Below, one piece after another: positions 45,690-55,924 of a DNA stretch of 64,000 nt. This DNA is from Lolium rigidum. Its lineage: Eukaryota > Streptophyta > Magnoliopsida > Poales > Poaceae. Position numbers and translations under genes: made by a program. Below the pieces are notes generated by a model. It saw nothing but the letters and a program-made list of their open reading frames with translations. It made no database searches and was not told where the DNA came from. The stretch is from positions 401,122,249 through 401,186,248 of the forward strand of contig NC_061510.1 of assembly GCF_022539505.1 (NCBI RefSeq), given 5' to 3'. Position 1 is the first letter of the stretch. The number at the start of each line of letters is the position of its first letter.

Positions 45690-47681
45690 GAGCATCTCCA
45701 CTCGTCTCCCCGACGAGGCCCCCGAACGACGACGAGGCCCCCAAACGACGTTTTTTCCATCCGGACGGCGTAATTCGGCCCAGTCGCGCCCCCGGTTTCT
45801 CGTTTTCGTCCGGATTTGGGCCTAAATTCATCCGGCGATCCCACGCCATCCCCGGCCCCCCGGGGAGCGCTCGGGGAGTCCGGACGAAACGAAAGCGCGG
45901 GAAACACCGAGGAAACTTCCCGCGCGTCTGGTGGCCCCAACTTGTCGGCGAGAGAAACCGATCGTCGTCCTCATCGCATCGTCTTCCGCGCGCTGTAAAA
46001 GCATGTCGCCGGTCTGCATTCGCCGGCCACGCGGCGAGTTAATGTCGTCGTCTTCCGCGCACGCATCGTCTTCCGCGCGCACTCAAAGGCCGCCGCCGGT
46101 CAGCTCGCCGCGGACGCGTCGCATTCCACGCGTCATTAATCCCCCGCGCGCCGGCCCGCGCCTATATACGCCGGCCCGCTCGCCGCGAGGCGCACCCCGT
46201 GCTCCACTCTCCCTCCACTCTCCCTCTACTCTCGCGATGGCGTTCTACGACGACGACGGCGCAGCCAACAACGGCTTCCCCGTCGGTCGCTCCACGCGTG
46301 GGAGGGCACCTCCTCCACCAGGCGGGGTACCCCTGCCCGCCGGACACGAGGCCTCCCGGCGGCGGGTGGCGGCTCGGTCGGCGGCGTACCAATCCCGCCG
46401 CCGCCTGGGGCCACGCCCTCGACGTCGCCATCGAGGAGGCGCGGATGACCTTGACGGACGAGGAGCGCGCCGACCCGCGCTACCACCCCGACAACTACAC
46501 GCGGTGGAACTCCTACTTCCTCCAGCGGTGGGAGCGGGAGCTGGCGGCCTATGACGGCCCGCCGCCTCCGCCTCCGCGCAACAACGCCGCGGGCCACCGA
46601 CGTTGGTGGAGCGCGCCGGGCCGGACACTCGAGGCCGTCCTCGAGCACATCGAGGGCGGAAACTTCCCGGTGCTCACGATGCCCCCTCCATCGAGGGCAT
46701 CGGCGAGCCGCCGCCGGGGAAACGTCTGGCAGCCACGGCGCATGGCTGCCAGCTCGTCGTCTTCCGGATCGGCGCCGGGAGGAGGCGACGTCGCCTTCGA
46801 CTGCGGTGCGCGTCAAGAAGGAGCCGGCGTCTCCGCCGCCGACCAGAGGGTGCAGCAGCGGCGCCCTCTCATCCGCGACCAACCCTCCCAGCCTGGGCGG
46901 AAGAGGAAGGCGGCGTAAAAGGAGGACGCCGCGGCCGCCGCCGCAAACAGGCTCGCCGAGGAGGAGGCGAAGCGCGCGGAGGACGCCGCCGTGGCGGAGG
47001 CGATCGCCGAGTCGCTCAACGACCCGGTGCCCGCCGACAACCCCTCCCCGAGGACGCCGCCCTGGCGTGGTCCAGGCGCGACTGGGAGCGCGAGGAGGCG
47101 GAGCAGCAGCGTCGGCTGATGGACCTGGCCGCCGCACGCCGACTCGCCGCCCGCGCCGCTCCAACCGCCGCCGACGACACCGCGCGCTACCGCCGTCCTG
47201 CGACGCCTCCATCCGGCATCATTGTCCCCGTCGTCGACCTCGAGTCCTCGGACGACGAATGGTACAAGCCATCCCCGGGGTGGGGAGACGCCGGCCAGGG
47301 CAGCAGCCGCCAGGCCGCGCCGCCGAAGGTCGAGGACGACGGCTCCGACGACGGCGGCGACGACTACACGGTATTCTACCGCCATTTCGGCATGTAGAGC
47401 GCCGTGTTTTAAAATTAGCAGTTGAATTCCCCTAGCCGAATTCGAAATATAGTCGAATTCGGCCTCTATGTATGAACTCCGCCCGTTATATCATTAAATA
47501 TCATTAAATTTAGTCTATATTCACCCGTTTTTAGCCGTAGTTTGTCAAGTTTGCGTTTTTCAAATTCGCATCGTCGTCTTCGCCTGGGCACGCGGGTGGG
47601 AAACTACTCCTCCCCACGCCAAATCTTCCTCCAATCCGAACAAAAATTTCGCCGGATTTGGGTGTGGGGGTGGGGATGCTC
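45690..47681. mobile_element. PIF/Harbinger-type element, non-autonomous, 1992 bp
   Basis: The inverted ends GAGCATCTCCACTC and GAGCATCCCCACCC (read inward) are imperfect. TTA duplications lie at 45687-45689 and 47682-47684. It has one frameshifted accessory ORF and no transposase. Related in end sequence to the element at 12923-14537 but carrying a different gene. Very GC-rich inside (about 45.9-47.4 kb). Confidence 0.82.
46237..47397 (+). pseudogene. Harbinger-carried hypothetical ORF, frameshifted
   Basis: Three segments in two frames: MAFYDDDGAANNGFPVGR (start at 46237); then in a second frame TDEERADPRYHPDNYTRWNS, YFLQRWERELAAYDG and VLEHIEGGNFPVLTMPPPS; then back in the first frame SRRDWEREEAEQQRRLMDL and VDLESSDDEWYKPSPGWGD to the stop at 47395-47397 after YRHFGM. 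The overall order (acidic start, Trp-rich centre, KKEPASPPP-type linker, Glu/Arg coiled segment, acidic tail) is one I know from many predicted Triticeae proteins of unknown function. At least two frameshifts make it non-coding as it stands. Confidence 0.65.
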
Positions 47682-47714
47682 TTACACACGAAACCCTCCT
47701 CTGAAGCAAGGTGC

Positions 47715-47975
47715 CTAGCCAACACCTGTATCATCATCTGGCCCCCCTATGTGCACCCCAGGTGTTACACCTCCCCTGCCTGCAGGATTTGCTTGTCCCG
47801 AAGCAATTGCATCAGGAAAGCGAGCCCGGACAACATTGTAGTCTTCGCAGGTAGCTGAGCTTACAGGGATACCACTCCACTTCACCAGGCACTGGGTCAT
47901 GGCAATGGCAACCTGACCTTTCTTGACGAGGCGCCGCTCTAGGACAGCTTCAGGTTCAGGACACATGCGGTCCAA
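47715..47975 (-). pseudogene. Gypsy integrase C-terminus with chromodomain-like segment
   Basis: PEPEAVLERRLVKKGQVAI, CLVKWSGIPVSSATCEDYN and ARFPDAIASGQANPAGRGG match the usual end of grass chromovirus polymerases (family form VKWTGIP..ATWEDW). The tryptophan of the WED motif is Cys here. Only the last part of the protein is present. Confidence 0.75.
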
Positions 47976-48368
47976 TTCCTTTCTTAATCCACATCTTGGT
48001 CGAGTGTAATCCTTTCAAGAATTACGAAGCTCCCGCCATCTCGGACTAAAACAAAAAAAAAACACCCTCATTTTGACTACAGTATTTCATTCTCAAGATT
48101 TGATAGACCATGTCCATATCCCCTCTCTCCAAATTAAAGATCCATTTTGACCAAAAGAGAGATATTCTTTGTTTTACTATCCATAAAACCCATCCCTCCA
48201 TATTCTTTTGGTCTACAAAATCTTAGACAAGATTCATGAGACGGAGGAAGTAGTTCTTTTGCTCCCCAACATCTTCCCAAAAATGATTAAGCCTCCCCAT
48301 GTCAAGTTGTGATGTGTGCCATCACCAAGCTTATAGAAACTCATAACGTGGGTTGGGATATTATTCAA

Positions 48369-48566
48369 TCATGCTTCAATCCTGATTTTACGACCCCAGA
48401 ACTCAGTTGAGATCCCTCCCAACTCCCATGATTCTAACTTTTTCAGCGTTTGTTCCACTACAAACTCCATATGTGATGCAAACAATTTGTTCGGAGAGAC
48501 CAGCATCCCTAAATATTGTTTTTCGAGAGTACGCAATTGTGTATAGAAGGGAGAAACAAAGTACAA
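48369..48566 (-). pseudogene. LINE reverse transcriptase fragment
   Basis: QYLGMLVSPNKL then KLESWELGGISTEFWGRKIRI matches the region just downstream of the non-LTR reverse transcriptase core (YLGxPVS...K.L..W...LS..GR..LI). Short, no intact ORF around it. Confidence 0.65.
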
Positions 48567-48615
48567 TGGGCCGTGCTCCGGTGTCCCCCCCTCACGAACG
48601 ACGTTCAGGTGGTAA

Positions 48616-49212
48616 ACGTGTGTTTGGTTCGTGACCAGAAAATATGGATGATCCTATCCCAAAAGCCGAATATTTCTGAGAAAGGCTGAACCATATGATC
48701 CGTGAATTTCATGACTAATCTCACTAGCCACCTGAGAATCCATGGCCGTCGACGCGACTCCGACACCTGCCACCGTCGTATGTGTGGCTCCCCAGCTTAG
48801 CGGCGGCCACCATGTCACGGCGAGCGGTGGGCTTGTTTTTCCGCGTGCCTCCCCAGCTCGACATCGGCGGCGGCCTCCAGGGCGCGGTAAGTGGCGGGCT
48901 TGATTCTCAACGTGGCTCCCTAGCTCGGCGGCGGCGGCCTCCATGGCGTGGCGAGCAACGAGCTTGCTACGTCTGCGCCACACCCAGTCGAAGAAACGGC
49001 CTCGCTAAGTATGTGCGGGTAGTGACCTTACTAGGCACGGGTAGGCGGCCGCCCGCTAGGTCCGGCCTCCACCACAAAGGGAAAAGGACCCGTTAATTAC
49101 ATATTAACCGGTGTGTTAATGTCATATTTATATTTTTCTATTAATCGTTAATTAAACATATTTTATCTCATCTCATCCCGTACATGTTTGCCCATCAACC
49201 AAACACACATGT
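48616..49212. mobile_element. Tourist-like MITE, 597 bp
   Basis: Ends ACGTGTGTTTGGTT on the left and ACATGTGTGTTTGGTT read inward on the right (2-base gap). TAA duplications at 48613-48615 and 49213-49215. The interior is partly GC-rich and non-coding. It is inserted among LINE fragments. Confidence 0.6.
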
Positions 49213-49355
49213 TAAGTTAACCCACGAAGGGGTATCAGCAGATCCTAGCCGTCTAAGTAGAACAAATCTTAGAAAGGGGGGGGGGACACCGGAGCAATAG
49301 GCAAGTACAATAATGACAAAACAGTTGCGCCAACGTTTGTCAAGCCACACACACA

Positions 49356-49765
49356 CTAATGCACTACTCTCGCAAAGAAAAAACACCCTCCTAGCCCTGC
49401 CTTGGACCAAAGATCCCACTCCGCCAAGATCTGGTCCACCAAGGCCTCCTCCGAGAACTGCCTGGTACCGTTGTCAAAAACCCTTGCGTTGCGTTGCTTC
49501 CAAAGGCGCCAACTAATTAGCGTCACTAGAGTATCAAACCCTCGCTTCTCCTTCCTCCTGAATCTCTTCCTAGCCTCAAACCACCATGACCGCAGGCTAT
49601 CGGTGGCCGTAGGAATAGGCACAGTGAGACCAAACGCCCGTAAGCACCTAAACCAAACCTGCCTGGCGTAAACACATCCCACCAAAACATGACTGACCGT
49701 GTCCACCTCCTATAGACATGTACAGCAGTCGGAGACACTGCACAATTAAACATATCTGATGCAGA
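49356..49765 (-). pseudogene. LINE C-terminus, zinc-binding reverse transcriptase domain
   Basis: VDTVSHVLVGCVYARQVWF, the Cys/His zinc-binding region (zf-RVT) of plant LINEs, then SWRLWKQRNARVFDNG, the typical C-terminal motif, ending at 49356. A stop codon sits just before VDTVSHVL, so the ORF is broken. Confidence 0.8.
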
Positions 49766-49798
49766 ATTTGTTTGGAGAGACCAGCATCCCTAAATATT

Positions 49799-50017
49799 TC
49801 ATGGGTAACACCAACACCGCCCAATTAAAAAAATTAGCCACTCTTTTCTACTCCTCGTCCACCCCAAAGACAAAATTTTCACTTTTTTGAGCAAGAATTT
49901 AAACAACACCGTGTCATCATCATATTGCAAGTGAGTCAGCCCACTTTCAACAAGGTGTGGAAATTGTGCTGGATGATGTAATACAATCACGTGAGGCATG
50001 TCGATGATGGCCTGCAT
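49799..50017 (-). pseudogene. LINE reverse transcriptase catalytic-motif fragment
   Basis: GLTHLQYDDDTVLF is the catalytic box (family form QYADDTVLF, here Ala replaced by Asp). It is followed after a shift by YLGMLVSPNK. The gap to the zinc-binding part shows an internal deletion. Confidence 0.75.
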
Positions 50018-51184
50018 CGTTCATGTCATATATGTTGACGAAATAGAAATACTACAGATATTTTGATTCATGCAAGACGCTAAGGTCATACCAAGAATTG
50101 CTCATGCTCAATACACTTGCATTTTGCATATTATTACTTGGTGCGAAATATGAAGTGACCTGAATCTTAGGTCCATTAACTCCTCCCCAGGATAAGCTAA
50201 CCTCAGATGACATGCACTATGCACTAATCCTTTAGCTTGATTACAAAAGTTATGTGAGGTAAGTTAAGAACCCCTCCAAGCGTCAGCCTCAGCACGGACG
50301 GCATGAATGAAACGAGCTTGCAACAGAACTGCATCGTCAAGGCACATCTTCCTTGAGGCACATGAGCAACGATGGGCAGGAGTTCAAGGCAACTTCTTCC
50401 CCCACGTGGTGGGCGCCATCGAGGAAGCAACGATATGATGGGTGCATCCACCTCATTTGTCTTGTCTCGAATAAGCTCAATCAAAAGTTGCATAGCTGCA
50501 AAGTCAATGTTTTCACTATTGGCGAGGGCCCTTGTACTTCTCGCAAGATTGTCGATACTTTGCGGGTCAATGAGGCGTGGCAGGGCATTCAGCTCCATCG
50601 ACATGCCTAGGCTTAGCGAGACAATAGCTCTCTATCAACATTTCTTGGTGAGGTTGTGCCTCAATGGCATTTATTTCTTCAATGGTAATTCCAAAGGGGA
50701 GAGGGAGACACGATAGTTTACGGGGTTGAGACCCATGGTCTCGCTCTCGGTTTGGTTGACAGACATCACAAGAGGAGACTAAGTAGCTGAGTAGGGTTGT
50801 CAACTATTCAAGCTTAATTAGTACAAAGTAGCATATATTTTGTTAACAATCCCATATGCAATGTAATATGGATCTACAAATATTATTTCCTCCTGTTATC
50901 ATTTACAAGGACACCTCGTAATACGGATCTACTTTAGACATTTTAATCAACAAAATATATGTTGTGTAACACAAAAAATACTTTGGTATTTGTATTTGAA
51001 AGAATTTTGCTGTTTATTTTTTCTTGCATACAATATGTATTGTGTTGGATGAAACCAGTGGCCAAATTAGACCCAAATTAGGAGGTGAACTCTTGTAGAC
51101 GAATGGAGGAAGTAACACCAAAGAAGACAAAAAAGATCATTGGAATGACTAGTGTATACTAATATTACATTGTATACATGTCAA
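50018..51184. other. Intergenic; one unexplained minus-strand ORF
   Basis: 50224-50604 on the minus strand is open for 126 residues (MSMELNALPRLIDPQSIDNL...). I do not recognise it and its codon use gives no support either way; probably decayed. The rest is AT-rich and non-coding. Confidence 0.2.
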
Positions 51185-52145
51185 TTACAAGTGTGCTTCC
51201 ACTTGACCATGTGTGTTCTGGGCTTCTACATCTCCTTGTGTTATCATGAAACCGAATCCCACTGGCGCGAGAGCAAAAATGAGAAGCACTATCATCTTAT
51301 AGGGGTCTTGCAAATAAGGATCCAAGTGGAAATGTCGCAACACGAAAAGCCAAACAATCAATGCAATGCTCATCGCAGCATAGAAACACTGCAAATGGAA
51401 TCATATGAAGTTGTAAGCACGATATGTGTATGACTTCTTTCTAAGTTGCAAGCATTGACAGTTAGAAATGTATGGCGGAATACACGCAAGTCATATGACT
51501 GTGAGTCCAGTCCAAGGAATTAATCATCGTTTCTATGCTCTAATCCGTTAAAGATAACTATATGTATGAAGATAACACTGCAAAAGTCATGCAAAATTGT
51601 AAGAATGACAGATAGAAATAATATTCAACAGGGGTGAAGAACTAAACGCAGGAGTGAAGAACCCATATGACTGTGCTAGTATAGTCCAGCCCAGGGAGCT
51701 AATTAATCAACGTTTGTATGCTTTAATCCATTAATGTGGAACCGAATTAACTACTACTACTTCCTTTCGCAAAAAAAAAGGAATTAACTACTACTTCCAT
51801 TCCAAAATATAAGCCAGCTCTCTAAAAAGGTTTATATTTTGGAACAGATGTAATATATCATAAGCTGCAAAGGAAGGAAACGTAATTCAGAGAGGCAAAA
51901 GGAAACGTAATACGTACCCTGCCAAAGATTTTGAAGAATTTGCAGGCGGCGGCGTTGGGCGGTGGCTCTGCTCGGACGTGGACACCTTCTTCGATCCCTC
52001 GGATACGGCGGAGCAGCATCTGCTCGTCTGGTGCGTCTCCCAACAGCGGCAGCGGGTGTGGTTGAGGTTCAGCAGATCGAGCCTGGCTGTTCCCAGAGGA
52101 GGGCATGTAGAAACAGCCGTGCCCACCGTAGATGAAGCTCCCCAT
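51185..52145 (-). CDS. Small unknown protein with two membrane segments, 143 aa
   Basis: Two exons, 51918-52145 and 51185-51388, joined at a GT-AG intron in phase 0. The N-terminal 76 residues are soluble, Gly/Pro-rich (MGSFIYGGHGCFYMPSSG) with a charged helix (EQMLLRRIRGIEEGVHV). The C-terminal exon has two hydrophobic segments, AAMSIALIVWLFVL and MIVLLIFALAPVGFGFMI, separated by a short loop (HLDPYLQDPYK), then a polar tail. This looks like a membrane hairpin. GC-rich sequence surrounds the start, as in other grass first exons. Family not recognised. The model rests on splice signals and hydrophobicity. Confidence 0.6.
51791..51850. mobile_element. Short degenerate Stowaway MITE, 60 bp
   Basis: Inverted halves with TTCCAAAATATAA at each end, TA at 51789-51790 and 51851-51852. 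It lies in the intron of the small membrane protein gene. Confidence 0.5.
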
Positions 52146-53772
52146 TGACGGAACACGCCGGCCGGCCAGCGAGAGCAGATCGATTCAATCCCTGTCAATT
52201 CTAAAGCGCGGCGAGTCGGGGGCTAGTTTCTGTCCTGGCTTTGTGTTCCGGAGAACGTGGGGAAGACGATAAGCGCGACAATCTCGGAAACTTTGCGGGC
52301 CGTAGATGTGCTGGACACTAAGCCCAGGGCTTCTTATTTTCCTTTTCCTTCGCTGATTTTTTCTGTTTAGGCTTTTAGTATTTGCAGTATTCTTTTATGT
52401 TCATTTATTTTTATTTCATATTTAAACTTTAGAATTTTGTAGATTTTTGGTTCCCTTTTGTTTGTTTGTTATTTTTTTGGGGTTCTTTTTGGCGTGATCA
52501 TATGATTTTGTATTGTCTAATACATTAACACTTTCTTAACCCGGTGAAGTGGTCTGGTGGAAGCGAGTGACCAGATCGAGACAAATTTTAGCCTCTACAC
52601 AGATCTGCGAACAACCGTAATAAAACTATAAGATTCTATTTTATATAGATCTGAAAATTCTAACGGTCGTGCAAAACGGTCTATGTCAACAATCTCTTCA
52701 TTTCTATATAGCACTAAACCACTAACATTACATATCAACCATATTTATTGCATGAATAGAGTTGTGTGAGATGAGTTAAACCAATATCCTCGGTTGGATT
52801 TTATGCAAGGGATCTCATCTTAGTAATTAGCTATCGAAACTAAACATATGTGTCTCAGAACCAAAAATGTCGATCTTTTTCCATAGTTTTTGCCCGTTTC
52901 TCTATTCTCATTTTTTTAACCCCTTCAATGTTAGAGTTTGTGATGTTGGTGGTGAAGTGTAGATGGTGGAAACAGAGTCAATCACACACACACGAGGCGA
53001 ATGCGACTCTCATCGGTTACATGCATGTCCTAGTATCGCTGACGTTCTTGATACTGCAGAGCCAATTGTATTTTGGCTGCATTTTCTCTCTAGTCACTAC
53101 AATAGGACCCTGCCTACATCAACGGATTTATCTGTATATAAATGCCAATATAGGCGTTGCTAGCGCCTCTACCAACAGATAATGATGCGTTGCATTTTTG
53201 GGTGTTGCAAGGGTACAAACGCATATTGGTCCGTTGGTAACTATAGGATAGAGCGTTGCAAAATGCTAACAGATGTCAAGTAACGCATATGGGTTCGTTG
53301 GTACATAATATATGTGGATTGAATAATTTATTTCGAAACAAATATTGTTTTTTATTGGGTGGCTTTGTTGCTTCGAATATTGTAGTAGTTTTTTCCTCAA
53401 GAGAATATATACTTAATACATACATCCGGCAGCATAGAAATTACAGAATATTAAAGCATTACATGAAGAAAAATTTATATATTTATAATTAAAATCACCA
53501 TCCATACATGAAAATTATCTTAAGAGTATACATCTTACAATCTTGCATAATAATATGATATTCTAACTAATCCTATATATATTCCTTCTCGTGCTCTGCC
53601 TTCTAATGTAGCATTTGAATTTGGCAGTCCTTGGTGATAGTTTGGTCCTGCAAAAAGAAGTCCCTATTTTAGAACGAATGTTGCAAAAAAAACAGTAGGC
53701 AAGGGTATAGTAATTTGTACTATATATTTGACCCAAAACATGTAAATAGGGTATACTCACCTATATTAGATG
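52146..53772. other. Intergenic with possible CACTA-type end
   Basis: Presumed promoter to about 52320, then AT-rich DNA. CACTACAATAGGACC at 53095 followed by repeated GCGTTGC and CGTTGGTA motifs resembles a CACTA transposon end. The matching right end could not be set with a 3-bp duplication. Confidence 0.3.
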
Positions 53773-55507
53773 TTAAAAGATATACAATTCTGCAACATTG
53801 ATATCTTCACGTTGGCAAGCAACAACTTGATGCTTCTTTCCTACAAAATTGAATATAGACATCAATTTAAATAATACCAGGAAATTGTTAGTAGGCATGT
53901 ACATATAGAGCAAAGTCTAAACACTTAATCCTATGGGCACAAGTAGAAATGGGCACATCGCTCGCTTAAGATAGAAGAAGCTCTGTGTGGAGAACATTAC
54001 AAAAATCATGAAAAACTGCTTGACCACAGTTTGCATCGAAATAAACAAAGGTATATAGTATGATTTGGGAAAAAATAGTGTACTCAACCAATCGATTCAA
54101 AGGCCCTTGAGTCCATGTTTAATGGGGATTCAAAGGCCCTTGAGTCCCCGTATATTGCGTCCTTGAATGCAGTGAACCTTCTCATGAAAATATTTCAAAT
54201 TTCAGTAGAGAAACAGACTCAATTCTGTATTTTTTTTCTAGTATATAAACAATGAAAATTAGAGTTTCCTCGGAATATTTCCAGATCACCTAACCTCCAC
54301 TTATACCCATTCTGAGGGTAAAATTTATCCGCGTAATTCTACACTGATACTCTAAATTAAGTAGATGAGGGAAAATCATGAATATGCTAGCTATGCACAT
54401 GCATGGTTCCACCAGCTTTAGTAGGCACAACATGAATTGATATATTGTCACATTGGATGTACTTTACCAGAATTTCAAATTTAGTGGCACATGTGTTGTT
54501 TTCTTGGTAGTGAGGGCGTTTACCTACAAGTTATAGGATTTTTTAGTTTCATGCGGTTACAGCCTAGACAGTTCACAAGCTGAAAGGGAAGTAGTTAAGT
54601 ACCATAACAGGTGCATAGTTTTTGTACGCATAAATGATCAGAGTAACTACAAAGACATAGATAAGATTGTAGTGATTGGCTGATACCTTGACGTGTTCCT
54701 TTCAGCCCTGCCACGCATACGCATTGTAGCAGCCCTCTTTGGAGCCATCTACGAGATTTTGAACTGATTTCCTTCAAGATTTGACCTATTTATGCAAGCA
54801 CACCACAGTAAACCAAAGTTGCATTAGAAATGAAAAATAAGGTAAGTAGGTAACTTATGAAACATGCGACTTGGAGTGACACAAAATACTTGTCTAATAG
54901 ATTATTTGGACTAGATAAAACGCTCTAACTTTGTGTCCTCTTTAATTATTACTACCATTCAATAAGGGAGGCTTGCTTGTATGTGATTATAAAATGTACT
55001 ACCTCCGTTTCAAGGAATAAGGCGCACACGTATTCCAAGACGAACTTTGACCATAAAAATTGAGCAACAAAATCTTGATTATATTATATGTATATAGTAT
55101 CGTTGGATTCGTATTGAAAATCACTTTTTAATGATACTAAGTTCATACAAATAATATTTATCTATTTGAAGTAATTCTTGATCAAACAAAAAGCTCGTAA
55201 AACGAGGGCGCCTTATTCCTTGAAACGGAGGTAGTATGAGCTAATTATCGATACATGGCAGTGCTTTTACCAATGTTAGGAAACGGGTGCACTGCAATAA
55301 ATTATAATGCCTACCTGATGTTTAGGGGCTTTCTTGCCTGCGGGAATTGTTTCTTTGGCATCTTAATAATATCCTTGTACAAACGCAAATTAAGAAACCA
55401 CGAGATATATTAACTCAGCAGTACTAAATAATGACTGACATCTAGTCAATCCGAACAGGAAAACATGAAGAGATTTTTACCTGTCTATGCTCATTATCTA
55501 TCTCCAT
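53773..55507 (-). CDS. Tentative four-exon small gene, 76 aa
   Basis: Coding parts 55481-55507, 55315-55373, 54687-54763 and 53773-53840 on the minus strand. All junctions are GT-AG and phases match, giving 231 nt with a stop. The product would start MEIDNEHRQDIIKMPKK, be basic in the middle (KSRRWLQRG) and end NVAELYIF. A GC-rich 5' leader at about 55810-55920, an acceptor at 55560-55561 and a good GTGAGT donor after the stop (near 53757) suggest further untranslated exons at both ends; a 3' exon would begin near 53650. Not recognised. It could equally be a non-coding RNA or chance. A Stowaway (54999-55234) lies in its second intron. Confidence 0.35.
54999..55234. mobile_element. Stowaway MITE with perfect 26-bp ends, 236 bp
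   Basis: The inverted ends starting CTACCTCCGTTTCAAGG are identical over 26 bases. TA duplications at 54997-54998 and 55235-55236. Perfect ends suggest a fairly recent insertion. Confidence 0.92.
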
Positions 55508-55924
55508 TGTTAATCTGACGTGCTTGTTACACCTCTGAGTCTATGGTGCAGTAATAATTCTGCAAGAAATGCAACGCCTGTGCTTATTTGTATATATGAG
55601 AATTCAAAACGCAAGAATGTTCTAGTTTGACAAGAACTAGACGAGCCGGTAACCAACTATACTGAGTTGGAATCATACGCTGTCTAAATATTAAACAAGC
55701 TATCTTGCAAATGGAACGGGGTAGATCACTGATGCCAGTCAACAATCTAAGGTTACGTTAGTGATATTTTCCAGGAAATGAATACAAGATATTGTTATAC
55801 GAACGGAGAGGTAAATCAGAGAGGAGGTAGGATCTGGGAGCTTCAGCGGCGGAGCTAGCCCTAGCCGGTAGCGGCGGCGGGAGGAGGAGACGATCAGGCA
55901 GTGGGATACGAGGGAGGAGATGAT

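Larger units (their letters stand above)
45560..48000 (-). mobile_element. Gypsy chromovirus 3' remnant, split by a Harbinger element
   Basis: The sequence left (about 45560-45689) and right (47682-48000) of the Harbinger insertion reads as one old minus-strand gypsy remnant. The right part encodes a polymerase C-terminus. The left part looks like LTR or 3'UTR sequence (inference from context). Confidence 0.45.

Noticed and set aside
45931..47435. Long overlapping ORFs on both strands, up to 328 codons
   Set aside because: Very high GC removes stop codons in all frames. Only the plus-strand cargo frame of the Harbinger element has meaningful composition, and it is frameshifted.
48031..48249. 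Possible degenerate Stowaway (CTCCCGCCATCTC ... GAGACGGAGGAAG)
   Set aside because: No TA duplication on the left side and the ends are too diverged.
53095..54674. CACTA transposon between CACTACAAT at 53095 and ATTGTAGTG at 54674
   Set aside because: The ends share only 9 bases and the flanking trinucleotides (AGT and ATT) do not match, so a complete element is not supported.
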